64,000 bases of DNA from Dokdonella_A sp049583635 (GTDB taxonomy: Bacteria > Pseudomonadota > Gammaproteobacteria > Xanthomonadales > Rhodanobacteraceae). Shown in pieces: positions 43,927 through 51,980 of this stretch. The translations under genes were made by a program, and so were the position numbers. Below the pieces are notes generated by a model. That model saw only the letters and a list, made by a program, of their open reading frames with translations, searched no databases and had not been told where the DNA came from. Each line of letters starts with the position of its first letter. Within the stretch, counting starts at the first letter, position 1. The stretch spans positions 8,370 to 72,369 of the forward strand of contig JBAUWF010000067.1 of the NCBI GenBank assembly GCA_049583635.1, in the 5' to 3' direction.

Positions 43927-44355
43927 CTACTCGGCGGCTGGTTCCCGCACGACGCGCGAATGCGCGACGATGTCGTGCCAGGCACGGCGATCACGGTCGA
44001 CCAGGCACCAGAGGAAGCCGATGCCGAGTGCGAGCAATGACATCCAGGCGCCGCCGAAACGCAGCAGTGCGCGCGGCCAGGATAGTGAGCCGCCGTCGGC
44101 GGTCGTCAGTTTGAGGCGCCACGCGCGCATGCCAATGGTCTGGCCGCCACGCGACCACGAAATGACGAAATACGCTGCCGTAACGAGCAGCAGTGCAAGA
44201 CGATATGCGAGTGGTGGATGATGTGCATCCAGCGTGCCCCGCGTTATTGCGAGCGCGAGTGCTGCGGTCAGCATCCACAAGCCGATCAGCGGGAACAGGT
44301 CGTAGATGGCCGCGGCGAGGCGCAGCCAGAGTGCGGCAGGGCGGATATCGGGCAC
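43927..44355 (-). CDS. RDD-family membrane protein
   Basis: The 142-residue product shows the RDD pattern: LWLRLAAAIYDLFPLIGLWM, then SRGGQTIGMRAWRLKLTTADGG, then the C-terminal LVDRDRRAWHDIVAHSRVV. Three hydrophobic segments are present. The start is uncertain; a GTG at 44355 gives the usual short N-terminus, whereas the frame stays open to 44544, overlapping the divergent xerD. Some RDD proteins act as sodium or proton antiporters; the role of this one is unknown. Its stop codon touches that of the convergent DUF6311 gene with no bases between. Confidence 0.78.
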   Translation of the reverse strand: MPDIRPAALWLRLAAAIYDLFPLIGLWMLTAALALAITRGTLDAHHPPLAYRLALLLVTAAYFVISWSRGGQTIGMRAWRLKLTTADGGSLSWPRALLRFGGAWMSLLALGIGFLWCLVDRDRRAWHDIVAHSRVVREPAAE

Positions 44356-44410
44356 GGTTCGGCGGACTGATGACGGCAACAGCGGTGACAGCTGCCAGCG
44401 TCGGGGATTA

Positions 44411-44428
44411 GGCTTGCTTGCGCAAGCC
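44411..44428. other. Perfect inverted repeat upstream of xerD
   Basis: GGCTTGC at 44411-44417, loop TTGC, then GCAAGCC at 44422-44428. It lies in the divergent promoter region between the RDD gene and xerD, 16 bases before the xerD ATG. It could be an operator or a structure in the xerD leader. Confidence 0.45.
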
Positions 44429-44443
44429 CCGCGAAAGCACGCG

Positions 44444-45385
44444 ATGACCAACGCAGAAAAACGCCCACCAATCGATCGCGCCGATCGGACGTTGATCGAC
44501 AGGTTTCTCGAACGCGCGTGGTCCGAGCTCGGGCTCGCGGACAATACCCTGGCCGGCTATCGGCGTGATCTGGAAGGTTTGTCACGCTGGTTGCATGGCG
44601 TGGGCGGCGCATTGGCCAGTTGCACGCGCGAGCAGATCTTCCGCTATCTTCAGGCACGTTCGACACAAGGCGGCAATCGCGGCACGGGTTACTCCGCGCG
44701 TTCGAACGCGCGCTTGCTGTCGAGCCTGCGTCAGTTCTACCGTCTGCTGCAGCGCGACGGGCAGCTGAAGGTCGATCCGACGTTGCTGCTCGATGCACCG
44801 AAATTGCCGCGCGGTCTGCCCAAGGCACTGTCGGAGGCGGACATCGAATCGCTGCTGGATGCGCCGCCCGACACAGCACGAGGCGTTCGCGATCGTGCCA
44901 TGCTCGAACTCATGTACGCGACCGGTCTGCGCGTGAGCGAACTGGTCGGGTTGACTGCGCAGCAGGTGAACCTGCGCCAGGGTGTGTTGCGTGTTACCGG
45001 CAAGGGAGGCAAGGAACGCCTGGTGCCGCTGGGTGAGGAAGCGGCAGACTGGCTGACCCGCTATGTGGACGAGGCGCGGCCACAACTGCTCGCCGGCGGC
45101 GCCTGCGACGCGCTGTTCGTGACCGCGCGCCGCGCCGGGTTGAGTCGGCAGATGTTCTGGGTGCTGGTCAGAAAGCATGCGAGCGCCGCGGGTATCCCGA
45201 GCAAGCGCATTTCGCCACATGTGCTCAGGCACTCGTTCGCGACACACTTGCTCAATCACGGAGCCGATCTGCGAGCGTTGCAACTGATGCTCGGTCACAG
45301 TTCGTTGTCGACCACGCAGATATACACGCTGGTCGCCAAGGAAGGCTTGAAACGCCTGCACCAGCGGCATCACCCACGGGGCTGA
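44444..45385 (+). CDS. xerD: Site-specific tyrosine recombinase XerD
   Basis: XerD acts with XerC at dif to resolve chromosome dimers. The 313-residue protein has the N-terminal SAM-like domain (NTLAGYRRDLEGLSRWL) and the catalytic domain with Arg in TGLRVSEL, Lys in the GKGGKERLVPL beta hairpin, HVLRHSFATHLL, the LGHSS His and Tyr in TTQIYT. The ATG at 44444 gives the normal length. The following dsbC genes reproduce the xerD-dsbC order of Escherichia coli, which favours XerD over XerC. Confidence 0.94.
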   Translation: MTNAEKRPPIDRADRTLIDRFLERAWSELGLADNTLAGYRRDLEGLSRWLHGVGGALASCTREQIFRYLQARSTQGGNRGTGYSARSNARLLSSLRQFYRLLQRDGQLKVDPTLLLDAPKLPRGLPKALSEADIESLLDAPPDTARGVRDRAMLELMYATGLRVSELVGLTAQQVNLRQGVLRVTGKGGKERLVPLGEEAADWLTRYVDEARPQLLAGGACDALFVTARRAGLSRQMFWVLVRKHASAAGIPSKRISPHVLRHSFATHLLNHGADLRALQLMLGHSSLSTTQIYTLVAKEGLKRLHQRHHPRG

Positions 45386-45612
45386 TGGTCACCGGGCAAG
45401 AAACCTCCCCGGACGTTTCCATCGTCCTTTCGCTGCCCGTCGACGCGTGCGACAATTGAAGATTGGACTCGTTGCCGTCGAACCAATGGTCCACGTATGT
45501 GGTCCAACAAAATTCATCCCCGCGAATCGGCGCAAGATTGTCCGTCGGCACCCGGTCCCTGACGAGCATCGACGCGCCTTTTCGTGAGCCAGGCTTGCCC
45601 TGCGAGGTTCTT

Positions 45613-46356
45613 ATGCGCATTTTCGTATTTGTCTCCGGCCTGATTGCCGGTTTATTGATGGCCGCTGATGTATCTGCGGCGTCGCCCGAGGACATCGTGC
45701 ATCAGGCCATGTCCGCATTGGCGCCGAACGTGAAGATCGACGCCGTGCAGGAGTCCGAGATTCCGGGCTTCTATGAGGCGCTCGCCGGTGGCGAATTCGT
45801 GTATGTCAGCAAGGACGGGCGCTACGTGCTCGACGGCAGCGCCTACGATGTGAAGAACAAACGTGACCTGACCGCGCTCGCGCGCGCCAGGGCGCGCAAG
45901 AATGCGCTCGAAAAGATCGGTCCGGACGAGCGCATCGTGTTCGCGCCTGCCGACCCCAAATACACGGTCACCGTGTTCACCGATGTGGATTGCCCGTTCT
46001 GCCGTCGTTTCCACCAGCAGATCGCCGAGTACAACGCCAAGGGCATCGCGGTGGATTATCTGTTCTTCCCGCTCAGCATTCATCCGGGTGCTGACAAGCA
46101 TGCCGAAGCGGTGTGGTGCTCGAAGGATCGTCCCGATGCGTTCACCGCGGCGATGGCCGGCAAGGATCCGGGCAAGGCGACGTGTCCGACACCGGTACCG
46201 GAGCTGGTCAAGCTCGGACATTCGCTCGGTATCAACGGCACGCCGACCGTGCTTGCGGCCGACGGCACCCAGATTGCGCCGCAGATAGCTATGTCGCCGG
46301 ATCAGCTGGCTGCCGAGCTCGGTCATCTCGCCAAAGCCGATGCAGCTCGCAATTGA
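45613..46356 (+). CDS. dsbC: DsbC-type thiol:disulfide isomerase (copy 1, CPFC)
   Basis: DsbC shuffles wrong disulfide bonds in the periplasm. The 247-residue product has a signal peptide ending near ADVSAA, a dimerisation domain with KIDAVQESEIPGFYEALAGGEFVYVSKDGRY, and a thioredoxin domain with the active site CPFC at residues 127-130. The cis-Pro lies in GINGTPT. GAGG lies eight bases before the ATG, and the longer frame to 45463 is non-coding. The CPFC active site differs from the CGYC of classic DsbC. Confidence 0.93.
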   Translation: MRIFVFVSGLIAGLLMAADVSAASPEDIVHQAMSALAPNVKIDAVQESEIPGFYEALAGGEFVYVSKDGRYVLDGSAYDVKNKRDLTALARARARKNALEKIGPDERIVFAPADPKYTVTVFTDVDCPFCRRFHQQIAEYNAKGIAVDYLFFPLSIHPGADKHAEAVWCSKDRPDAFTAAMAGKDPGKATCPTPVPELVKLGHSLGINGTPTVLAADGTQIAPQIAMSPDQLAAELGHLAKADAARN

Positions 46357-46415
46357 TGGCCGTGCGGGCCTGAAACAGAGAGTTGTCTGCTCCCTCATAT
46401 GCCACGAGATGTCTG

Positions 46416-47156
46416 ATGATGCGCAATAGTTGTTGTCTGATCGCGTTGATCGCACTGATGCCGCTGGCGCGGGGCGCCGAGTCGTCCGATGTGCTCGCAC
46501 GCAAGGCCTTGCTCGGCATCGTGCCGAAAGCGAAGATCGATGCGGTCGAAGAATCCCCATTGCCCGGTTTTCGTCAGGTGCTGATCGGCAATCATCTGAT
46601 CTACGTGAGCGACGACGGTCGCTACCTCCTGCAGGGCACGCTCTACGAAACCACCGGCAAGCGCGACCTCACCGGGGCGCGTCTGGCAATCGAGCAGAAG
46701 ATTAAGGTGGATGCGGTGCCCGAGTCCAAGCGCATCGTTTTTGCGCCGGACAAGCCCAAGTACAAGGTGACGGTGTTCACTGATCTGGACTGCGGATACT
46801 GCCGCAAGCTGCATTCGCAGATCGCCGAATACCTGCAGCGGAGGATCGAAGTCGATTACCTGTTCTTCCCGCGCACCGGCATCGGTTCGCCATCCTATGA
46901 CAAGGCGGTTTCAGTCTGGTGCGCGAAGGACCGCAAGGCGGCCTTCACTGCGGCCAAGGCCGGGCATGATCCGGCGCCCGCGAAATGTCCCAATCCGGTT
47001 GCGGAGGAATACCGGCTTGGCATCGACGTCGGCGTCAACGGAACTCCGACAATCCTCGCCGCCGACGGCACCAAGATCGGTGGTTACCTGACGCCGGATC
47101 AGATGCTGTCCAAGTTGCAGAAACTGGGAAACGTTGCGGTGGCGCAGACCAACTGA
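46416..47156 (+). CDS. DsbC-type thiol:disulfide isomerase (copy 2, CGYC)
   Basis: A second DsbC paralogue follows 59 bases after the first. The 246-residue protein has a signal peptide, the KAKIDAVEESPLPGFRQVLIGNHLIYVSDDGRY domain and the classic active site CGYC at residues 126-129. The cis-Pro is in GVNGTPT. The two copies share long stretches, so this is a tandem duplication with diverged active sites. Two adjacent ATGs (46416, 46419) could both serve as the start. Confidence 0.92.
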   Translation: MMRNSCCLIALIALMPLARGAESSDVLARKALLGIVPKAKIDAVEESPLPGFRQVLIGNHLIYVSDDGRYLLQGTLYETTGKRDLTGARLAIEQKIKVDAVPESKRIVFAPDKPKYKVTVFTDLDCGYCRKLHSQIAEYLQRRIEVDYLFFPRTGIGSPSYDKAVSVWCAKDRKAAFTAAKAGHDPAPAKCPNPVAEEYRLGIDVGVNGTPTILAADGTKIGGYLTPDQMLSKLQKLGNVAVAQTN

Positions 47157-47328
47157 GCCTTCGTCAGCGCACGAGTGAACAAGGGCCGGACCGAGGTCTT
47201 CAGAACCGGTCTGTCGAGCCGGGTCAACACGCGCCGATTGCGGCCTGCCAGACTGATTCGTGGGCCGGCAATTCCCGGCGGCGTGCGCTCATCGGCTATC
47301 ATGCACGGTTTTTGCGCTGCCTGCGATC

Positions 47329-50300
47329 ATGATCGCAATCGACGGCCAGTCGGCCCTGTCGCCATTCCGGATTGATCGCCTGAACGCCGAACTGGCGCGG
47401 CTCGTGCCGGGCTGCGTGCTGCGCACGGCGCATTTCGTGTACTTCGTCGACCCGCTGCCGGAACACGCGCCCGATCTTGAGCGTCTTGGCCAGATGCTCA
47501 TTGCCGAAAGCGACAGTGCGCGCGCGGCGACGTTGTGGGTCATCCCGCGCATCGGAACGGTATCGCCGTGGTCCAGCAAGGCCACCGATATTCTGCAAGG
47601 TTGCGGCGTCCGAATCCGGCGTGTTGAACGCGGCACGGCGCTGGATCTCGACGGCATGCCGGCAGTTGGCAGCGAAAGCGATGTCGGACACATGTTGCTC
47701 GCCGCGCTGCATGATCCGATGACGCAGGAGATCGTGACTTCGATCAAGGATGCCGATCACCTGTTTGACGTTGGCGAACCGGCGCCGCTCGAGCGCATCA
47801 TGCTCGGCACCGATGCGGTCGCCGCGTTGAATGCGGCCAATACACGGCTCGGTCTGGCGCTAGCCTCCGATGAAATCGAATACCTGATCAGGCGCTATGC
47901 GGCGCTTGGGCGTGATCCGACTGACGCCGAACTGATGATGTTCGCGCAGGCCAACTCGGAGCACTGTCGTCACAAGATCTTCAACGCGGAGTTCGCCATC
48001 GACGGCGAGGCCGAGCCGCTTTCGCTGTTCGCGATGATAAAGAACACGCACAAGGTTTCCCCGGCACATACGTTGTCTGCCTACGCCGACAACGCCGCGG
48101 TGATCGAGGGCAGTTCAGCACGGCGTTTCTTTGCCAGTCCGGCCAGCGGCGTGTACGCCGGCGTTTCCGAAGCGGTCCCCTACGCAATCAAGGTTGAAAC
48201 GCACAATCATCCGACCGCGATTTCCCCATTTCCGGGCGCCGCGACCGGTGCCGGCGGTGAAATTCGCGACGAAGGGGCGACCGGTCGCGGCGCGCGTCCA
48301 AAAGCGGGACTGACCGGCTTTTCGGTATCGCACCTGAGAATTGCCGGTCTCGCGCGTCCGTGGGAATCGGAGCGCCCGCTTCCGCCGCGCTTCGCGAGCG
48401 CATTCGAGATCATGCGCGACGGACCGATTGGCGCGGCCGCGTTCAACAACGAATTCGGGCGTCCGTGTCTGGGCGGCTATTTCCGCACGTTCGAGCAGGA
48501 CAGCGGCGAGTCAGGCCTGCGCAGAGGTTACGACAAGCCGATCATGCTGGCGGGAGGGCTTGCCAACCTGCGAGCCGGTGACGTCGAGAAAAAACGCCTG
48601 CACGAAGGGGATCTGCTGATCGTGCTCGGCGGTCCGGCAATGCTCATCGGCCTCGGCGGCGGCGCGGCCTCGTCAATGACGGCGGGAAGCAGCTCCGCGT
48701 CGCTCGATTTCGCGTCGGTGCAGCGCGACAACCCCGAGATGCAGCGACGCTGCCAGCAGGTGATCGATGCTTGCTGGGCCAGCGGCGTGGACAATCCGAT
48801 CATCTCTATCCACGATGTCGGGGCTGGCGGGCTGTCCAACGCATTGCCTGAACTGCTCAATGATTCGCAGGTGGGTGGCGCGATCGACCTGCGCGCGATC
48901 CCGAGTGCCGACCCGCAACTCTCGCCGATGCAGATCTGGTGCAACGAGGCGCAGGAACGCTATGTGCTCGGTATTGCCGAGCATGCCAGGGACGCATTTG
49001 CGGCATTTTGCGCACGCGAGCGCTGCCCGTTCGCCGTCGTCGGCAGCGTGACTGCCGAGCGCCGTCTGGTCGTGACAGATCCGCGGCCCCCGGCTTCCGG
49101 CCCTCAGAGCTCGGCTGTCATCGATCTACCGATGGATGTATTGTTCGGCAACGCGCCGCGGCTTCGACGCGAGGTCACCCGTGTGAAGCCGCGTGTCGAC
49201 GTGGTGCCGGATATCGGCGGCATCACGGTCGACGAGGCGCTCGAGCGTGTACTCCGGTTTCCTGCCGTCGCCAGCAAATCGTTTCTTGTCACGATCGGCG
49301 ACCGCAGCGTCGGCGGCTTGTGTTCGCGCGATCCGATGGTCGGTCCGTGGCAGGTGCCGCTGGCCGATTGCGCGGTCATGCTGGTCGACTTCGATGGCTA
49401 CACCGGTGAGGCGATGGCAATCGGCGAACGTACGCCTCTCGCAATCCTCGATTCGGCCAGTGCAGTGCGCGTGGCAATTGGCGAGGCGCTGACCAATCTG
49501 GCCGCGGCGCCGGTCGTTCTCGAGCAAGTGCGCTTGTCGGCCAACTGGATGGCGGCCGCGGATCACGATGGCGATGCCGCGGCCCTCTACGACGCGGTGC
49601 AGGCGGTCGGTCTGACGCTGTGTCCGAAGTTGGGGATCTCGATTCCGGTAGGCAAGGATTCGCTGTCCATGCAGACGGCGTGGCAGCATGAGGGTGCAAG
49701 CGAGCGCACGGTCGCGCCGGTATCCGCCATCGTGACTGCGTTTGCGCGTGTCGGTGATGTTCGCCAGGCGCTGACGCCGCAACTCGTGACCGATCAGGGC
49801 AAAACGGAGGTCTGGTTGATCGACCTGGGTGCCGGCCGCAATCGTCTTGGCGGCTCGATTTTGATGCAGGCGTTTGGGCGCGTCGGTGGACTGCCGCCCG
49901 ATCTGGATGATCCGGCGATATTTCGCCAATTCTTCACCGCTGTGCAAAAAGCCAATGCGGACAATCTGCTGCTGGCTTATCACGATCGTTCGGACGGCGG
50001 CGCGCTGATTGCGCTGATCGAGATGGCGCTGGCCGGGCACTGCGGGCTCGATATCGTGCTCGATGGCTGGGCCGGCAACACTCAGCGCGCTCTGTTCAAC
50101 GAGGAACTTGGTGCGTTGGTACAGATCCGCGCACAGGATCGCACCGCATTCTGCGGCATGCTTGAGACGCATGGTATCGCCGGACTCGCTCATTGCGTCG
50201 CGACGCCGACAGACGATGCGCGCGTGAAACTCGAACTTGGCGGCGAGACGCTCAACCGCTGGGACTGGTCCGATTTGATGCGCGCGTGGTCGGAAACCAG

Positions 50301-51216
50301 CCATGCAATGCAGCGTTTGCGCGACAATCCGATCGATGCGGACGCCGAGATGGCTTGGCGCTGCGACGAAGACGATCCCGGTATCGTGCCGAAGCTGGTT
50401 TTCGATCCGGCTGAAGACATCGCGTCACCGATCGTCGCACGCAGCGCGCGCCCGCGCGTAGCGATCCTGCGTGAGCAGGGTGTCAACGGTCAGGTCGAAA
50501 TGGCGGCGGCGTTCACGCGAGCCGGGTTCGAGGCGATCGACGTGCACATGACCGACTTGCAGCAAAGCCGCCACCGCCTTGCGGATTTCGCCGGCGTCGT
50601 CGCGTGCGGCGGCTTCAGTTACGGCGACGTGCTCGGTGCCGGTCGCGGCTGGGCCGCGTCGATCTTGTTCAATCCGACCTTGCGCGATCAGTTCGCGACG
50701 TTTTTCGCCGACCCCGCTCGCTTCGCGCTGGGTGTTTGCAACGGCTGTCAGATGCTTGCGCACCTCAAGTCACTGATTCCTGGTGCGCAGGCGTGGCCTG
50801 AGTTCGTGCGAAATGCCAGCGAACAATACGAGGCACGACTGGTGATGGTGGAAGTGCTCAAGTCACCTTCGATCTTCTTCCAGGGCATGGAGGGATCGCG
50901 AATTCCCGTGGTCGTGGCTCATGGCGAAGGTCGCGTGTCGTTTGCGAAAAAATCCGACACGAAAAGGGTGTCAGCCTGTTTGCGCTTCGTCGACAACCGT
51001 GGCAAGAGCACCGAGACGTTTCCGCTCAATCCCAACGGTTCGGCGCGCGGACTCACCGGATTCTCCGCGGCCGATGGCCGGGTGACGGTGTTGATGCCCC
51101 ATCCCGAGCGGGTGTTTCGCAACGTGCAATTGTCCTGGCGCCCGCGCGAGTGGGGCGAGGACTCGCCGTGGATGCGCATGTTCCGCAACGCGCGCGTGTG
51201 GGTCGATGGCGCCTAG
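47329..51216 (+). CDS. purL: Phosphoribosylformylglycinamidine synthase
   Basis: PurL converts FGAR to FGAM with glutamine and ATP in purine synthesis. The 1295-residue single-chain form has the same length as that of Escherichia coli. The N-terminal, linker, AIR-synthase-like (MMFAQANSEHCRHKIFN, KVETHNHPTAISPFPGA) and C-terminal glutaminase domains are all present. The glutaminase nucleophile is Cys in LGVCNGCQML at about residue 1137, and PHPERVFR follows. The ATG at 47329 gives the standard N-terminus. Its end overlaps the next gene by 11 bases. Confidence 0.98.
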   Translation: MIAIDGQSALSPFRIDRLNAELARLVPGCVLRTAHFVYFVDPLPEHAPDLERLGQMLIAESDSARAATLWVIPRIGTVSPWSSKATDILQGCGVRIRRVERGTALDLDGMPAVGSESDVGHMLLAALHDPMTQEIVTSIKDADHLFDVGEPAPLERIMLGTDAVAALNAANTRLGLALASDEIEYLIRRYAALGRDPTDAELMMFAQANSEHCRHKIFNAEFAIDGEAEPLSLFAMIKNTHKVSPAHTLSAYADNAAVIEGSSARRFFASPASGVYAGVSEAVPYAIKVETHNHPTAISPFPGAATGAGGEIRDEGATGRGARPKAGLTGFSVSHLRIAGLARPWESERPLPPRFASAFEIMRDGPIGAAAFNNEFGRPCLGGYFRTFEQDSGESGLRRGYDKPIMLAGGLANLRAGDVEKKRLHEGDLLIVLGGPAMLIGLGGGAASSMTAGSSSASLDFASVQRDNPEMQRRCQQVIDACWASGVDNPIISIHDVGAGGLSNALPELLNDSQVGGAIDLRAIPSADPQLSPMQIWCNEAQERYVLGIAEHARDAFAAFCARERCPFAVVGSVTAERRLVVTDPRPPASGPQSSAVIDLPMDVLFGNAPRLRREVTRVKPRVDVVPDIGGITVDEALERVLRFPAVASKSFLVTIGDRSVGGLCSRDPMVGPWQVPLADCAVMLVDFDGYTGEAMAIGERTPLAILDSASAVRVAIGEALTNLAAAPVVLEQVRLSANWMAAADHDGDAAALYDAVQAVGLTLCPKLGISIPVGKDSLSMQTAWQHEGASERTVAPVSAIVTAFARVGDVRQALTPQLVTDQGKTEVWLIDLGAGRNRLGGSILMQAFGRVGGLPPDLDDPAIFRQFFTAVQKANADNLLLAYHDRSDGGALIALIEMALAGHCGLDIVLDGWAGNTQRALFNEELGALVQIRAQDRTAFCGMLETHGIAGLAHCVATPTDDARVKLELGGETLNRWDWSDLMRAWSETSHAMQRLRDNPIDADAEMAWRCDEDDPGIVPKLVFDPAEDIASPIVARSARPRVAILREQGVNGQVEMAAAFTRAGFEAIDVHMTDLQQSRHRLADFAGVVACGGFSYGDVLGAGRGWAASILFNPTLRDQFATFFADPARFALGVCNGCQMLAHLKSLIPGAQAWPEFVRNASEQYEARLVMVEVLKSPSIFFQGMEGSRIPVVVAHGEGRVSFAKKSDTKRVSACLRFVDNRGKSTETFPLNPNGSARGLTGFSAADGRVTVLMPHPERVFRNVQLSWRPREWGEDSPWMRMFRNARVWVDGA

Positions 51217-51859
51217 TCCGATTCGTGCATTCGCGCTCAAGGCGCTGTTGTGGCTGCCGGCGAGCTTTTTCCTGTGGTTCTGGTTTGCCTCGCCGTTGGT
51301 GTGGCCCGTGGTTCATCTCGCCGGATACGTGTTGATGGCGACTTTGCCCGGCGTGTTCGGAGAGGCGATGCAGCACGGCTACTTGATGGATGTCACCACG
51401 CATGTTCTGGTCAGCCAGATCGGCGCGGACGGGAATCCGGCGCGCGGCGAGCTGGTCTTGACGATCAACCCGATGATCTATGGCTACTCATTGCCGCTGT
51501 TTGCCGGTCTGGCCATGGCGACTCCGACAAGTGCCTGGCGATGCACGTTGCAACTGATTCTGGCACTGGTCGCGATCTGGCTTGCACAGACGTTTGGGGT
51601 GGTGTGCGAGAGCTTCAAGTTGCTGGCGTTCGACGCCGGAACGGTCGGTGCGGGAGCGATCGAAAATGCCGGTTTGTCGGCCAATGCCGTTGCACTCGCC
51701 TATCAATTCGGTTATCTCATTCTGCCGGCGGTGCTGCCGATTGCGCTGTGGCTGGGCCTCAATCGACGTTTCATCGAGGCTCTGGTTGGTCACTCGGGGG
51801 AACCTGTGGTCGGCAGTCAGGGTCGAAACAAAGCTGCGAGTCGGCTCGATACCCGCTGA
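51206..51859 (+). CDS. Exosortase H-associated-type membrane protein
   Basis: The 217-residue protein has four hydrophobic segments and a periplasmic loop after the first. The residues ELVLTINPMIYGYSLPLFAGLAMAT, TFGVVCESFKLLAF and AYQFGYLILPAVLP with NRRFIE match the small membrane proteins annotated as exosortase H-associated. Those are linked to the XrtH/IPTL-CTERM protein-sorting system. Here it overlaps the purL end by 11 bases and precedes gspE by about 120 bases. No exosortase gene is seen in the window, so its partner would be elsewhere or absent. The family call is from memory of sequence pattern and is moderate. Confidence 0.6.
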   Translation: MAPSPIRAFALKALLWLPASFFLWFWFASPLVWPVVHLAGYVLMATLPGVFGEAMQHGYLMDVTTHVLVSQIGADGNPARGELVLTINPMIYGYSLPLFAGLAMATPTSAWRCTLQLILALVAIWLAQTFGVVCESFKLLAFDAGTVGAGAIENAGLSANAVALAYQFGYLILPAVLPIALWLGLNRRFIEALVGHSGEPVVGSQGRNKAASRLDTR

Positions 51860-51980
51860 TTTCGCGGCCCCAGCCGTCACGCAAGATTTCATGCAGGATG
51901 TCACACACGATCCATGGGCGTTGCGACCGGTCGCGCCGATCAACCCCACCCTTACCGGCCGATTCGAGGAAAAGGGGCTG

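Noticed and set aside
45386..45612. Extended N-terminus of the first dsbC gene
   Set aside because: The extension is not signal-like, and the ATG at 45613 has both a ribosome site and a signal peptide.
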